DNA of 64,000 nucleotides from DRKI01 sp011051875 (GCA_026990385.1 JALXDL010000039.1:8220-72219); one strand, 5' to 3'; counted from the stretch's first letter, positions 45,996 through 55,937 are shown. Made by a program: numbers and translations. Notes: generated by a model not told the origin, from the sequence alone.

Positions 45996-46389
45996 ACTGC
46001 GGAAATCCAGTCAGACCGGACAGGTGTTCCCAGGAGGACAGGTGTTTCCCGCAGCGCGGCCATGTCGGCCCCGGAGATACGGAGCAGCGACCGGGCCGCA
46101 ATATTTTTTTCGGCTGCATCCGGGGCAGGAACCGTTTTTTCTTTAAAATATTATCGGATCGGGTAATATTACCTGTTCAGGATTTTGCAGGTGGCCGGTT
46201 TTCCGGCCCCGGGTCCGGGATGGGCAGGCCTGTTCCCGCATTTCCCGCCGGCCACTGCCGGGACGGGCTCTCCCGGTCACCCGCAACCATGCACCACAAC
46301 GTTTTGGCCTGAACTGCTGCGGTTCATACCGGGCACAGAGTCGTTGCGTGGACCGTTCAACGAACAATATTTGGAGGCATCAGACGACA
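45996..46389. other. rho-rpmE intergenic leader
   Basis: About 390 bp without a gene. An AT-rich palindrome AATATTA-10 bp-TAATATT (46147-46170) lies near the expected rpmE promoter and could be an operator. Short T runs near 46105 and 46135 are not preceded by a convincing hairpin. Confidence 0.4.
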
Positions 46390-46614
46390 ATGAAACCGGA
46401 TATCCATCCAGAATATCACAAGATCAAAGCCACTTGCGCCTGCGGAAACGAGGTTGAACTCGGGTCCGTGCTCACCGAGATGCATGTGGAGATCTGTTCC
46501 GCCTGCCACCCGTTTTTCACCGGCAAGCAGAAACTCATCGATACCGCGGGCCGGATCGAAAAGTTCAAGAAAAAGTATGCCAAGCACCTGGCCGGGAAAA
46601 AGAAGGACAGGTAA
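46390..46614 (+). CDS. rpmE: 50S ribosomal protein L31 (zinc-binding type)
   Basis: A 74-residue L31 of the zinc-binding C+ type: Cys in TCACGNE and the pair in ICSACHPFFTGKQKLIDTAGR. The start MKPDIHPEYHKI is the family N-terminus; an in-frame extension upstream is ignored. It lies in the conserved rho-rpmE-prfA order. Confidence 0.96.
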   Translation: MKPDIHPEYHKIKATCACGNEVELGSVLTEMHVEICSACHPFFTGKQKLIDTAGRIEKFKKKYAKHLAGKKKDR

Positions 46615-46676
46615 TCCTGCCCGGTCCGGAGACGACTGTCACCGGCCGTGTTCCCTGTCCGGCCGCTGCCTGAACC

Positions 46677-47747
46677 ATGTTTGAAAACCTTGCCGACATC
46701 GACGAGAGGCTCCTCTCCCTGGAGCATCAGCTTTCCGATCCCGCCCTGGTCAATGATCGGAAGCGGTACCGGGAGGTGGTGCGCGAGCATGCCCATGTCA
46801 CCAGGCTGACGGAACTCTACAGCCGGTACCTCAAGGTCAGCCGGGAACTGGAGGAGAACAGGGAGCTGATCCGCGACGAGGCCGAGGATCCGGAGCTGGC
46901 CGAGCTGGCACGTGCCGAGCAGGAGGACCTGACCGCGGAGCAGCAGAAGCTGGAAGAGCAGATCCGGCTCCTGCTCCTGCCCAGGGACCCCAACGATGAC
47001 AAGAACATCTTCCTCGAGATCCGCGCCGGAACCGGTGGTGACGAGGCAGCCCTCTTTGTCGCCGACCTGTTCAGGATGTACAGCCGCTACGCCGAGAGCC
47101 AGGGCTGGAAGGTGGAGGTCATGAGTTCCAGCCCCATCGGTATCGGGGGGTTCAAGGAACTGATCGCCCTGATCAGCGGTGACCAGGTCTACTCACGGCT
47201 CAAGTACGAGGCCGGCGTGCACCGTGTGCAGCGGGTTCCCGAGACCGAGACCCAGGGCCGGATCCATACCTCGGCCGTGACCGTTGCCGTTATCCCCGAG
47301 GCCGAGGAGGTGGATCTGAAGATCGAGCCCAACGAGCTCAAGATCGATGTCTTCCGTTCCTCCGGTCCCGGCGGCCAGTCGGTCAACACCACCGACTCGG
47401 CGGTCCGTATCACCCATCTGCCCACAGGCATGGTGGTCACCTGCCAGGATGAAAAATCACAGCACAAGAACAAGGCCAAGGCACTGCAGGTCCTGCGGGC
47501 CCGACTGCTCGACCGGATGGAGCAGGAACGGCACGACCGCATCTCCGAGGACCGCAAGAGCCAGGTCGGATCAGGAGACCGCAGCGAGCGGATCCGCACC
47601 TACAACTTCCCCCAGGGCAGGGTGACTGATCACCGGATTGGCCTGACCCTCTACAAGCTGGAGCAGGTGCTCGCCGGCGGCCTGGACGAGGTCATCCTGC
47701 CGCTCGTCACCCACTACCAGACAGAGGCCCTGAAAAACGCCAACTGA
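46677..47747 (+). CDS. prfA: Peptide chain release factor 1
   Basis: Recognises UAA and UAG stop codons; 356 residues. The RF1 type is shown by PET in RVPETETQGRIHTS (the PxT anticodon-mimic), and the catalytic GGQ is in SSGPGGQSVNTTDSAVR. HKNKAKALQVLRARL and TYNFPQGRVTDHRIG are also family hallmarks. It is followed by prmC, which methylates the GGQ glutamine. Confidence 0.97.
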   Translation: MFENLADIDERLLSLEHQLSDPALVNDRKRYREVVREHAHVTRLTELYSRYLKVSRELEENRELIRDEAEDPELAELARAEQEDLTAEQQKLEEQIRLLLLPRDPNDDKNIFLEIRAGTGGDEAALFVADLFRMYSRYAESQGWKVEVMSSSPIGIGGFKELIALISGDQVYSRLKYEAGVHRVQRVPETETQGRIHTSAVTVAVIPEAEEVDLKIEPNELKIDVFRSSGPGGQSVNTTDSAVRITHLPTGMVVTCQDEKSQHKNKAKALQVLRARLLDRMEQERHDRISEDRKSQVGSGDRSERIRTYNFPQGRVTDHRIGLTLYKLEQVLAGGLDEVILPLVTHYQTEALKNAN

Positions 47748-47929
47748 ACCCGTCCCGGCCGTGACACCAGCCCCCCGGCCGGTGTGGCCCGGCACGACAG
47801 CGGCTGCCTGCGGACGTCGCTGTGGCGTGGCGGTCTTTTCTTCAGAGAATGGAACCTGGATCGGGCGGTTGTCATTGTGCCCCGGGATGCACGTCCCGGG
47901 GTGTTTCATTGGAGTATGAGTATGCCTGC

Positions 47930-48871
47930 ATGGTGCACCGGGAGGCGAAGCGGATCGGTGAAACGCTCGGTTTGGGTGGAAAAGATCTCCGTGGCCAGGT
48001 GCGTATAGAAACCCTTCTGGCCGGGGCCGAAGAGCGGCTGCGCCGGGCCGGTCTCGATGACAGCAGGATGGAGGCGGAGCGTCTCCTCGGGGAGTTCCTG
48101 GGCATGAGCCGAAGCGAACTCTTCCTGCATGCCGGTGACAGGGTGACCGCGGCGGACCTGGTCCGTTTTCGCCGGGTGCTCGAGCGGCGGTGCCGGCGGG
48201 AGCCGCTGCAGTACATCTTCGGCAGCCTGGAATTCTGGTCCCTGGAGTTTGTTGTCTCGCCCGCTGTGCTCGTGCCCAGGCCGGAGACCGAGTTTCTCCT
48301 GGAACACGCGCTCGCCACGGTCCGGGGAGAACCAGGCCCGCCGCCGCGGCTGGCCCTTGACCTGTGCACGGGCAGCGGTGTCATCGCGGTCGTCCTGGCC
48401 CTGGAGCTGGGCTGTCCCGTCCTGGCCGTCGACTGTTCCGCCGCCGCCCTGGCCGTTGCCCGGCGCAACGTGGTGCGCCACCGGGTCGCGGACAGGGTCA
48501 TGCCGTTGTGCGCGGATCTCCTGTCCGCGGTTTCCTCCCGCCCCTATTTCGATCTCCTGATCAGCAATCCGCCCTATGTGGCCGAACATGAGCTGGAGAG
48601 GCTGGAGCCGGAGGTGCGGCAGTGGGAGCCCAGGCTCGCCCTGGCCGGCGGCGCGGACGGACTTGATGTCATCCGGCGCATTGCCGCGGGCAGCGCCCGC
48701 TGCCTTCGGCCCGGCGGCTGGCTGTTTATGGAGATCGGCTGTGATCAGCGCGGGCCGGTGCTCTCCCTGTTTTCCAGGCAGGAGTACGGGTTTGCCGATG
48801 TGGCGGTGTTTCCCGATCTTGCCGGCCGGCCGCGGGTCCTGCAGGCGCGAAAGAGGTGCGGCGCCGTGTAA
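47930..48871 (+). CDS. prmC: Release factor glutamine methyltransferase
   Basis: SAM-dependent N5-glutamine methyltransferase acting on the GGQ of release factors. It has an N-terminal helical domain (ETLLAGAEERLRRAGLDD onward) and a Rossmann catalytic domain with ALDLCTGSGVIAVVLALE. The substrate motif is SNPPYV, and VLVPRPETEFLLEHAL is conserved. The start is uncertain: the ATG at 47930 is used, but a GTG at 47999 (VRIETLLAG) would match typical family N-termini. It sits directly downstream of its substrate gene prfA, the normal arrangement. Confidence 0.92.
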   Translation: MVHREAKRIGETLGLGGKDLRGQVRIETLLAGAEERLRRAGLDDSRMEAERLLGEFLGMSRSELFLHAGDRVTAADLVRFRRVLERRCRREPLQYIFGSLEFWSLEFVVSPAVLVPRPETEFLLEHALATVRGEPGPPPRLALDLCTGSGVIAVVLALELGCPVLAVDCSAAALAVARRNVVRHRVADRVMPLCADLLSAVSSRPYFDLLISNPPYVAEHELERLEPEVRQWEPRLALAGGADGLDVIRRIAAGSARCLRPGGWLFMEIGCDQRGPVLSLFSRQEYGFADVAVFPDLAGRPRVLQARKRCGAV

Positions 48872-48934
48872 CGGATACGGCCGGCCGCGCACGCGGAGGG
48901 AACGCTGTGGCCGGTCGCAATACCAGGTTGAATC

Positions 48935-50218
48935 ATGGACAAGATCATCATACACGGCGGCAGGCCGCTCACCGGAACCGTGGAGGTCAGCGGCGCCAAG
49001 AACGCGGCCCTGCCGCTCATGGCCGCCACCCTGCTCACCCCCGGCTGGCACACCCTGCACAACGTTCCTGACCTGCGCGATACCAGGACCATGCTCCGGG
49101 TCCTCGAGACCCTGGGCGCGGTCTGGCAGCGGCAGGGGGGCACGGTCCGCATCGATACCTCCGGCCTGACCGGGGCCGAGGCCCCCTATGAGCTGGTCAA
49201 GACCATGCGGGCCTCGGTCCTGGTCCTGGGACCGCTGCTCGGGCGGTGCGGGTATGCCCGGGTTTCGCTGCCCGGAGGCTGCGCCATCGGCGCCCGGCCC
49301 ATCAACTATCACCTGCGCGGGTTCGGGAGCCTGGGGGTGACCACCACCCTGGCCCGGGGCTACGTCGAGGCAAGGGCGGGCTCCAGGTTGCGGGGCGCGA
49401 CCATCTATTTTGACAAGCCATCGGTGACAGGAACCGAAAATGTTCTCATGGCCGCGGTCACGGCCGAAGGCACCACGGTGATCAAGAATGCCGCCCGCGA
49501 GCCCGAGGTGGGCAATCTGGTGGACATGCTGATCGGGATGGGCGCCGAGATCGAGGGCAGGGACAGCGACCGGCTCGTGGTCCACGGGGTCGACACCCTG
49601 GTTCCCGCCGAGGCGACCATCATCCCGGACCGGATCGAGACCGGCACCTACCTGATCGCGGTGGGCGCCACGGGCGGCAGGGTGACCATAACCGGCTGTA
49701 TGCCGTCCCACCTGCCGTCCCTCACCGAAAAGTTGCACGCGGCCGGCGTCACCGTCGAGCAGGAGGACAACGCCTTCACCGTCTCCTGTCCGCAGCGGTC
49801 CGGCAGGAGCGAGTGTCCCCTGGTGAGCGTTGATATCACCACCCTGCCGTATCCCGGCTTTCCCACCGATCTCCAGGCCCAGTTCATGGCCCTGATGGTC
49901 CTGGGTAACGGTGTCTCCATCATCCACGAGACGATCTTCGAGAACCGGTTCATGCACGTGGCCGAACTGCAGCGCATGGGCGCCGATATCACCATCGACG
50001 GCGCCAGCGCCATTGTCAGGGGGGTCTCCAGGGACCGGCTTTGCGGGGCACCGGTCATGGCCACCGACCTGCGGGCCTCGGCATCCCTGGTCATCGCCGG
50101 CCTGGCCGCCTCCGGAGAGACCGAGATCTCCAGGATCTATCACCTGGAGCGGGGCTATGAAAAGATGGTGGAGAAGCTGCGCCGGCTCGGCGCCGACATC
50201 CGGCGGGTGCGGGAATAG
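48935..50218 (+). CDS. murA: UDP-N-acetylglucosamine 1-carboxyvinyltransferase
   Basis: First committed step of peptidoglycan synthesis, transferring enolpyruvate from PEP; 427 residues. KNAALPLMAATLL, the active-site Cys in LPGGCAIGARPINYHL (the fosfomycin target), PGFPTDLQAQFMAL and ATDLRASASLVIAGLA are all present. The catalytic Cys is retained, so the enzyme should be fosfomycin-sensitive. It follows prmC by about 60 bp. Confidence 0.97.
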   Translation: MDKIIIHGGRPLTGTVEVSGAKNAALPLMAATLLTPGWHTLHNVPDLRDTRTMLRVLETLGAVWQRQGGTVRIDTSGLTGAEAPYELVKTMRASVLVLGPLLGRCGYARVSLPGGCAIGARPINYHLRGFGSLGVTTTLARGYVEARAGSRLRGATIYFDKPSVTGTENVLMAAVTAEGTTVIKNAAREPEVGNLVDMLIGMGAEIEGRDSDRLVVHGVDTLVPAEATIIPDRIETGTYLIAVGATGGRVTITGCMPSHLPSLTEKLHAAGVTVEQEDNAFTVSCPQRSGRSECPLVSVDITTLPYPGFPTDLQAQFMALMVLGNGVSIIHETIFENRFMHVAELQRMGADITIDGASAIVRGVSRDRLCGAPVMATDLRASASLVIAGLAASGETEISRIYHLERGYEKMVEKLRRLGADIRRVRE

Positions 50219-50297
50219 GGGGGTGCAGCAGGCCCGGCCATTCCACCATGGCGCAGCCGGGGGGACGTTGCCGTTGAATGCCGGCAGTTCCCCTCTT

Positions 50298-52001
50298 TCA
50301 CGCTGCCGGCAGGGGCTGGGGCAGGAGAATGGAGATGGTACAGCCCCTGCCGGGTGCGGTGTCGACCTGGATGGTACCGCCATGGTGTTCGACGATTTGG
50401 CGGACAATGGCGAGCCCCAGACCGGTTCCGGACTCCCGGGTGGTGAAAAAGGGCTCGAACATCCGCTTCCTGGTCTCCGGCTCCAGGCCCGGTCCCTGGT
50501 CAATGACATCGATACGGCTGACATTGCGGCCCTGCCACCGGTCTTCATCCGCCCGGACGCTCACCCCTCCTTCCCTGTCCTCCACTGCCTGGCAACTGTT
50601 TGTCAGCAGGTGCATGATCACGGTCTGTATCTGCTGACGGTCTCCCCAGCAGTCCATGGTCTCGTTGATCTCCACCTCGATATCACAGCCGGCCAGTCCC
50701 TCCATGCGCAGGGAATCAATGGCCTCCCGGACCAGCCGCCGCAGGTTGAACCATTCGTTCTGAACCGGCGCCGGCCTGGCGAACTGGAGGAAGTTGTTGA
50801 TGATCTTGGCCATGCGGTCCGACTCGCGCAGGATGATCTCGGTGAGGGTCTGCCGGGTTGCGGCTGATTCGGCGGGACCCTCCGTATCCAGGGCCAGGAC
50901 CTGGGCCGAGCCGGAGATGGCAGCCAGGGGGTTGCGGAAATCGTGGGCAATGGAGGCGGAGAGTTCACCGATGGCGGCCATCTTTTCACGCTCGCGCAGC
51001 TTCTGTTCCATCTTTTCGATCTTGCTGATATCCTGCAGGGTGATCACTTTGCAGTTGGAACAGGGGGCCGGATCATCGGGATCCTCTGCCGGCATGTTGA
51101 GCCGGGCAAAGGAATAGCCCACCCGGATCATCTTGCCCTCCTTTTTTTCCAGGTCGATCACCTGCCGGTGTCGTTTCTCCTCGAGAATGATCTCCGGGAA
51201 ACAGGTTCCCAGCTTCCGGCCGACCACCTCCCCGGCCGGATAGCCGGTGATCCGTGCCGCAGCCCGGTTGAAGGAGGTGATCATGTTTCGTTCGTCAATG
51301 GTAATGATACCGGTGGTGATATCGTCGAAGATCTGTTTGTAGAGCAGGGACAGGCGATCAAATTCCAGGGTGGTCCGGTGCAGTGCCTCCTCGGTCGTCC
51401 GCAACCGCTGGGCCAGCATGCCGCTGATCAGTGCGATGATAAAGAAGGTCAGGCCGTACACGGCGAACAGGTTGGTCGTCCGCAGGGGATTGGCGGTCTG
51501 CACGTAGGCGGTATGGTGAAAAAAAGAAGGGACCAGGCCAAAGTACTCGGCCAGCAGCACCAGGGCGTAGAGAATGGTGGCTGCTGCGGCCGGGATCAGG
51601 CCGCCGATCCGGTACAGGATCAGGCCGCCGGCCACGATGGGGAAGATGAACACCGGCGTGAAGATGGACTGGCTGCAGCCGGTGCCATAGACCAGCAGCG
51701 CCGTGAAGACCGTGTCGGAGAGGAGCTGGATCAGGCCGAAGCGGCGCAGGTGGGCGTGTTTTTTCTGCAGGATCGCGGCCGAGCCCACGGAATAGATATA
51801 GATCACCGAGAGCATGGCCAGGATGATGACCGGCGGCGGCAGGATCACCGACAACCCCATGGACTGGAGGAGGGCGGTGATGCCGATGAGCAGGGTGAAG
51901 AGGATGACCCGGATCAGGAGCAGCCAGAGGATGTGGCGGCGGAGCTGACCGGCCGAGTCGTCCGCCGGCGAGAGGGAATGGAACAATCTGCACATTGTCA
52001 T
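50298..52001 (-). CDS. Membrane sensor histidine kinase, NtrB/PilS-like
   Basis: A 567-residue kinase. About six N-terminal hydrophobic segments (residues 25-200) form a membrane domain without a large periplasmic loop, as in PilS-type sensors. A PAS domain (about 215-330) carries a CSNC pair at 314-317. HisKA has His353 in SIAHDFRNPLAAISG, and the ATPase domain shows LLTNSCQAVED, DQGPGLEP and GTGLGLAIV. It lies 50 bp downstream of the sigma54-type regulator gene on the same strand, forming a two-component operon. Start ATG 52001, or 51995. There are no pilus genes in the window, so the signal is unknown. Confidence 0.9.
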   Translation of the reverse strand: MTMCRLFHSLSPADDSAGQLRRHILWLLLIRVILFTLLIGITALLQSMGLSVILPPPVIILAMLSVIYIYSVGSAAILQKKHAHLRRFGLIQLLSDTVFTALLVYGTGCSQSIFTPVFIFPIVAGGLILYRIGGLIPAAAATILYALVLLAEYFGLVPSFFHHTAYVQTANPLRTTNLFAVYGLTFFIIALISGMLAQRLRTTEEALHRTTLEFDRLSLLYKQIFDDITTGIITIDERNMITSFNRAAARITGYPAGEVVGRKLGTCFPEIILEEKRHRQVIDLEKKEGKMIRVGYSFARLNMPAEDPDDPAPCSNCKVITLQDISKIEKMEQKLREREKMAAIGELSASIAHDFRNPLAAISGSAQVLALDTEGPAESAATRQTLTEIILRESDRMAKIINNFLQFARPAPVQNEWFNLRRLVREAIDSLRMEGLAGCDIEVEINETMDCWGDRQQIQTVIMHLLTNSCQAVEDREGGVSVRADEDRWQGRNVSRIDVIDQGPGLEPETRKRMFEPFFTTRESGTGLGLAIVRQIVEHHGGTIQVDTAPGRGCTISILLPQPLPAA

Positions 52002-52051
52002 GATTCTGTCCGAAAAAAGGACGGCCCTGAACCGGCGCTCCCGGATGGAGA

Positions 52052-53428
52052 TCAGGCGATGCCGTATTTCTTGGTCTTGTAGCGAAGGGAACGGAAGCTG
52101 ATCTTGAGCAGGTCCGCGGCCCGCATCTTGGAGTTGTCGGCCCGCTTGAGGGCATGGCGGATCATCTTTTTTTCCAGCTCGACCAGGATCTCCTCCATGC
52201 CGCGTTCGAAGAGTTCATTCTCGTTCTCGGCCGCGACAAACATGGCCCCGGGGGCTGGTTCCGGGGCAGATTCTCTTTCCTGGCGGTGGAGGGAGAGGAT
52301 GAGACTCTCGGGCAGGATGATGTTGGACGATTCCAGGGCAACGCCCCGTTCGATGATGTTTTCCAGTTCCCGCACGTTGCCCGGAAAGTCGTACTGCATC
52401 AGGACTTCCATGCCGTAGGAGGAGATGGTCTGCACCTCCTTGCCCAGGATCCGCGAGTATTTCCTGAGAAAATGCTCCACCAGTTTCGGAACGTCACCCT
52501 TGCGTTCCCTGAGTGGCGGCACCCGGATGGGAACCACGGCCAGGCGGTAGTAGAGATCCTCCCGGAAACGGCCGGCCATGATCTCCTCTTCCAGGATGCG
52601 GTTGGTTGCCGCTATGATGCGCACGTTGACCCGCCGGGTCCGGGTCGAGCCCACGGGCATGAACTCCCGCTCCTGCAGGACCCGCAGCAGTTTGGTCTGG
52701 ATGATGGGGGTCAGCTCGCCGATCTCGTCGAGAAAGGCGGTACCGCCATCAGCCTGCTGGAAGAGCCCGGCCTTGTCGGCAATGGCGCCGGTAAAGGAGC
52801 CCTTGACGTGGCCGAAAAGTTCCGATTCCAGGAGGCTTTCCGGGATGGCGCTGCAGGTGATGGGTACAAAGGGTTTGTCCGCGACCCGGGAATGGTTGTG
52901 GATCGCCTTGGCCACCAGCTCCTTGCCGGTCCCGGATTCGCCGTAGATGAGGACATTGGCCGGGGTAGGGGCGATGCGCTTGATGAGATCGAAGATCTTG
53001 AGCATCTCCGGGCTCTGGCCGATGATCTCGGGAAATTCGTCCTCGACCGGTGTGGAGATCCCTGCGTTTTTCCGGGCCGTGGCCGACTTGATGACCCCCT
53101 TGATCTCTGCAACATTGAACGGCTTGGTGATGTAATCAAAGGCCCCGTTTTTCATGGCTGTCACCGCATCTTCCGGCGAGGCAAAGGCGGTGATCATGAT
53201 GACCGGCAGCTCGGGACATTCGGCCTTCAGTTCGGCCAAAAGCTCCAGGCCGTTCATGCCGGGCATGCGGATATCGGAGATGACCAGATCGAATTCTCTC
53301 TGCCGGGCCAGTTCGAGCGCGCCGGGTCCGTCCGCGGCCAGGGCGATCTCGTAGCCTTCTTTCTCAAGCAGGATCTTGAGAAACTGGCGCATGCTCAGTT
53401 CATCGTCGACAACAAGGATTGCGGCCAT
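52052..53428 (-). CDS. Sigma54-dependent response regulator, NtrC family
   Basis: A 458-residue activator. The receiver domain (about 1-120) has phospho-acceptor Asp52 in VISDIRMPG. The AAA+ domain has Walker A GESGTGKELVAKAIH, the sigma54-contact loop GSFTGA (a variant of GAFTGA), Walker B GGTAFLDEIGEL and arginine-finger region FREDLYYRLAV. A Fis-type helix-turn-helix ends the protein (MIRHALKRADNSKMRAADLL). The start MAAILVVDDE is used; an ATG at 53473 is possible. Partner kinase follows directly. Targets would have -24/-12 promoters; none was found adjacent. Confidence 0.93.
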   Translation of the reverse strand: MAAILVVDDELSMRQFLKILLEKEGYEIALAADGPGALELARQREFDLVISDIRMPGMNGLELLAELKAECPELPVIMITAFASPEDAVTAMKNGAFDYITKPFNVAEIKGVIKSATARKNAGISTPVEDEFPEIIGQSPEMLKIFDLIKRIAPTPANVLIYGESGTGKELVAKAIHNHSRVADKPFVPITCSAIPESLLESELFGHVKGSFTGAIADKAGLFQQADGGTAFLDEIGELTPIIQTKLLRVLQEREFMPVGSTRTRRVNVRIIAATNRILEEEIMAGRFREDLYYRLAVVPIRVPPLRERKGDVPKLVEHFLRKYSRILGKEVQTISSYGMEVLMQYDFPGNVRELENIIERGVALESSNIILPESLILSLHRQERESAPEPAPGAMFVAAENENELFERGMEEILVELEKKMIRHALKRADNSKMRAADLLKISFRSLRYKTKKYGIA

Positions 53429-53754
53429 GGAAGAAGGATTGCTGCCTTGGGGATTGAAAGTGGTTTCTTGCATCAGTTTAGCGTCAACGGACAAGTGAAG
53501 TCAATCACTATTCGTTACAGCGTGTTGCGTCCGGACGTGCCGCAGGGCGGCCGGGTCTGCCGATCCGCGGCCGTGTTTTTCCGGGCATGGACCGGCCCGA
53601 TCCTGCCTTGCCGCTGACAGGGGGAAGGCCGGGTCATCATGGTTTACATTCCAGGCGAAATTGGGTATCATGACCGGCGAATCAGCGTCCGCGGGCCGGG
53701 CCGGGCCGCGGCGGCTCGTGCCCTTACCTCTGAACCGACTGCTGCGGAGGAGAT
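53429..53754. other. Divergent intergenic region between the NtrC-type gene and tatC
   Basis: No gene, repeat copy or clear promoter was recognised. GGAGGAG immediately before 53755 is the tatC ribosome-binding site. Confidence 0.35.
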
Positions 53755-54548
53755 GTGACCACCAGCCAGGACCAGCTTGACAAGCAGACATTGACCGAAC
53801 ACCTGGCAGAACTGCGTTCCTGCCTCATCATCTCCCTGGGCGCGGTGGCCGTCGGTTTTGCAGTGGCCTACAGCTTCATCCGTCCCATTGCCGACTGGTT
53901 TTTCCGGCCCCTGGTCCGGGTGCTGCCGCCTGGCAGGACGCTCATCTTCATCTCGTACCAGGAAGGGTTTTTTTTTATCTGAAGTTGGCCCTGGTCTGCG
54001 GTATACTGCTGGCCAGCCCGGTCATCTTTCTCCAGATCTGGCGTTTTGTCGCCCCCGGACTCTACCAGCATGAAAAACGGGTCCTTCTTCCCTTTGCCGC
54101 TGTCTCCACGTTCTGTTTTCTCGGCGGCGCAGCCTTTGGTTATTTTATCGTCTTTCCGCCGGCCTTCCGCTTTCTCATCGGCTATTCCAGCGAGATCCTG
54201 GATCCCATGCCGGCGGTCAGCGAGTACTTCTCGCTCTCGCTCCGGCTGCTGCTTGCCTTCGGGGTTGTTTTTGAACTGCCTGTCTTCATGGTCTTTCTGG
54301 CCAAGATCGGCCTTGTCGACACATCGTTTCTCAGGAGAAACCGCAAGTATGCCCTGCTGGTCGCCTTCATCGTTGCCGCCGTGCTCACCCCGACACCGGA
54401 CGTGGTGAACCAGCTCTTCATGGCCGTACCGCTCATCGTGCTGTATGAAGTCAGTATCGCTGCGGTGGCCCTATTCGCGCCCAGGCCGTTTTCCGGGTTT
54501 GCCAGGCAGGAGGACGGCGATCCGGGCGGGCAGCAACCGTCCGCCTGA
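53755..54548 (+). CDS. tatC: Sec-independent protein translocase TatC, reading frame broken at a T9 run
   Basis: Six-helix core of the Tat translocon that receives twin-arginine precursors. The first frame (GTG 53755 to TGA 53982) encodes helix 1 and the periplasmic loop up to LIFISYQEGFFF. The second frame, re-entering at the T run and ending 54548, continues LKLALVCGILLASPVIFLQI with WRFVAPGLYQHEK and the remaining helices. Nine Ts at 53968-53976 mark the junction. One extra T, or a -1 slip, gives FFFYLKLAL, the normal TatC sequence, about 264 residues in total. Either a sequencing or assembly error, a true mutation, or slippage expression. Tat substrates (molybdoenzyme, DctP) in this window argue that TatC function is needed. 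Confidence 0.85.
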
Positions 54549-54656
54549 CCGGTATCCGGCCCTGCATCGCCGTTGGCCCGGATGCAGGATGGGAGGGCGA
54601 CCGGCAGCCGGGAACATCACCAGTCCAGACAACACTATTACCGCAGGAGGTGTATC

Positions 54657-55937
54657 ATGTCCTATGCCCAGGATTTCGAAAAGGCACTGGAAATCGGTCG
54701 TCCACCCAATATCAGCGCCCTGTTTCCCAATTCCAAGGCTCTTCTCGTCAGCGGCAAGGTCATCGACCGGGCCATGCTCGCCAAGGGCAAGGCCATGACC
54801 ATGGCGGCCAACGGGCGCAGTCACATCGTAATCCGCGGCGCCCTGCGCGCCGCCCAGAAGGCGCGGGCCGCGATCATCATCGAGATCGCCCGCTCCGAGG
54901 GCGGGGCATCGGCCTACTGCGCGACCAACTACTGGAACATCGCCCGCCAGGTGAACGCCATCTGCAACGAGCTGGCCATCACCGTGCCGGTGGCCATCCA
55001 CGCCGATCACTACGGGATCAAGAAAAAGGATGATCTCCCCTATGCCCGCACCGAGATTCCCTCCATCTTCGATGCCGGCATCACTTCCATCGCCATCGAC
55101 GCCTCGCACATGCCCGATGACGAGAACCTGCTCGCCAACATCGAGCTGGCAAGGTTCGTCCCCACCTGGGCCGGCTACGAGACCGAGGTCGGCGAGATCA
55201 AGGGCAAGCTCGGCCTGTCCACACCAGAGGAGGCCCTGTTCATCATCCAGGGGCTCAATGCCCACAACATCTTTCCCGACTGGATCGCGCTCAACAACGG
55301 CACCACCCACGGTATCGAGGCCTCGGCCCAGGGCATCAACGTGGAGCTCACCGCCGAGATCCACGACGCCCTGGCCGGCTACGGCATCTCCGGCGCCCAA
55401 CACGGCACCTCGGGCAACAATTCAGACCGGTTGAGGGCCATTGCCGCCAGGACCCGGACCACCAAGGCCAATGTCGCCACGGCCCTGCAGATGATCTCCT
55501 GGGGCCTGGAGGTCAATGACTACGGCAACGCCATCCAGGATGAGAACGGCGAGTTCATCAAGGTCAAGGGTGAGGGAGTCACCGAGGATCTCTGGCAGGA
55601 GATGCGGGAGTATGCCGCCCGGCAGGGCTGGAAGGGCGGCAATTACAAAAAACTGAATATTGTCTTTGAAAACAAGATAATGGGACAGCCTGCCCATGTC
55701 AGGGAACGGATGACGAGACGGGTGGAGGACTTTGTCTACACCATGCTCGTCGAGGTCTTCAATGCCGGTGACTCCGCCCGGCACGGTGTCGAGGCCATCC
55801 TGGAGGCCGGGTCCTTTGACCTGGGCCCCAAGACCGGCCGCATCGATCCGCCCGAGGAGTGGACCGAAGAGAAGATCCGCGAACGGGCCGCTGCCCTGGA
55901 CACCGACAAGGGGCCCCGGGGAGATTTTGATGACTGA
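54657..55937 (+). CDS. fba: Class II fructose-bisphosphate aldolase
   Basis: Zinc-dependent aldolase joining dihydroxyacetone phosphate and glyceraldehyde-3-phosphate (reversible), 426 residues. The metal-site signature is AIHADHYGIK (near residue 122); PDWIALNNGTTHG and AGYGISGAQHGTSGN carry further zinc and phosphate-site residues. It is longer than E. coli FbaA, matching a variant class II group. The ATG at 54657 follows GCAGGAGGTG; the upstream frame is not used. With FBPase at 9 kb it supports gluconeogenesis. It stands alone. Confidence 0.93.
   Translation: MSYAQDFEKALEIGRPPNISALFPNSKALLVSGKVIDRAMLAKGKAMTMAANGRSHIVIRGALRAAQKARAAIIIEIARSEGGASAYCATNYWNIARQVNAICNELAITVPVAIHADHYGIKKKDDLPYARTEIPSIFDAGITSIAIDASHMPDDENLLANIELARFVPTWAGYETEVGEIKGKLGLSTPEEALFIIQGLNAHNIFPDWIALNNGTTHGIEASAQGINVELTAEIHDALAGYGISGAQHGTSGNNSDRLRAIAARTRTTKANVATALQMISWGLEVNDYGNAIQDENGEFIKVKGEGVTEDLWQEMREYAARQGWKGGNYKKLNIVFENKIMGQPAHVRERMTRRVEDFVYTMLVEVFNAGDSARHGVEAILEAGSFDLGPKTGRIDPPEEWTEEKIRERAAALDTDKGPRGDFDD

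Noticed and set aside
47906..50548. An 880-codon open frame on the minus strand antisense to prmC and murA
   Set aside because: It mirrors well-identified genes on the plus strand; long antisense frames are expected in high-GC DNA, and its residues (rich in Gly, His, Gln, Arg) show no domain.
53976..53985. Two separate genes for the TatC halves, the second starting at a TTG at 53985
   Set aside because: The first frame stops inside the loop after helix 1, and the second would lack that helix and has no ribosome-binding site; the pieces align as one TatC with a one-base shift.
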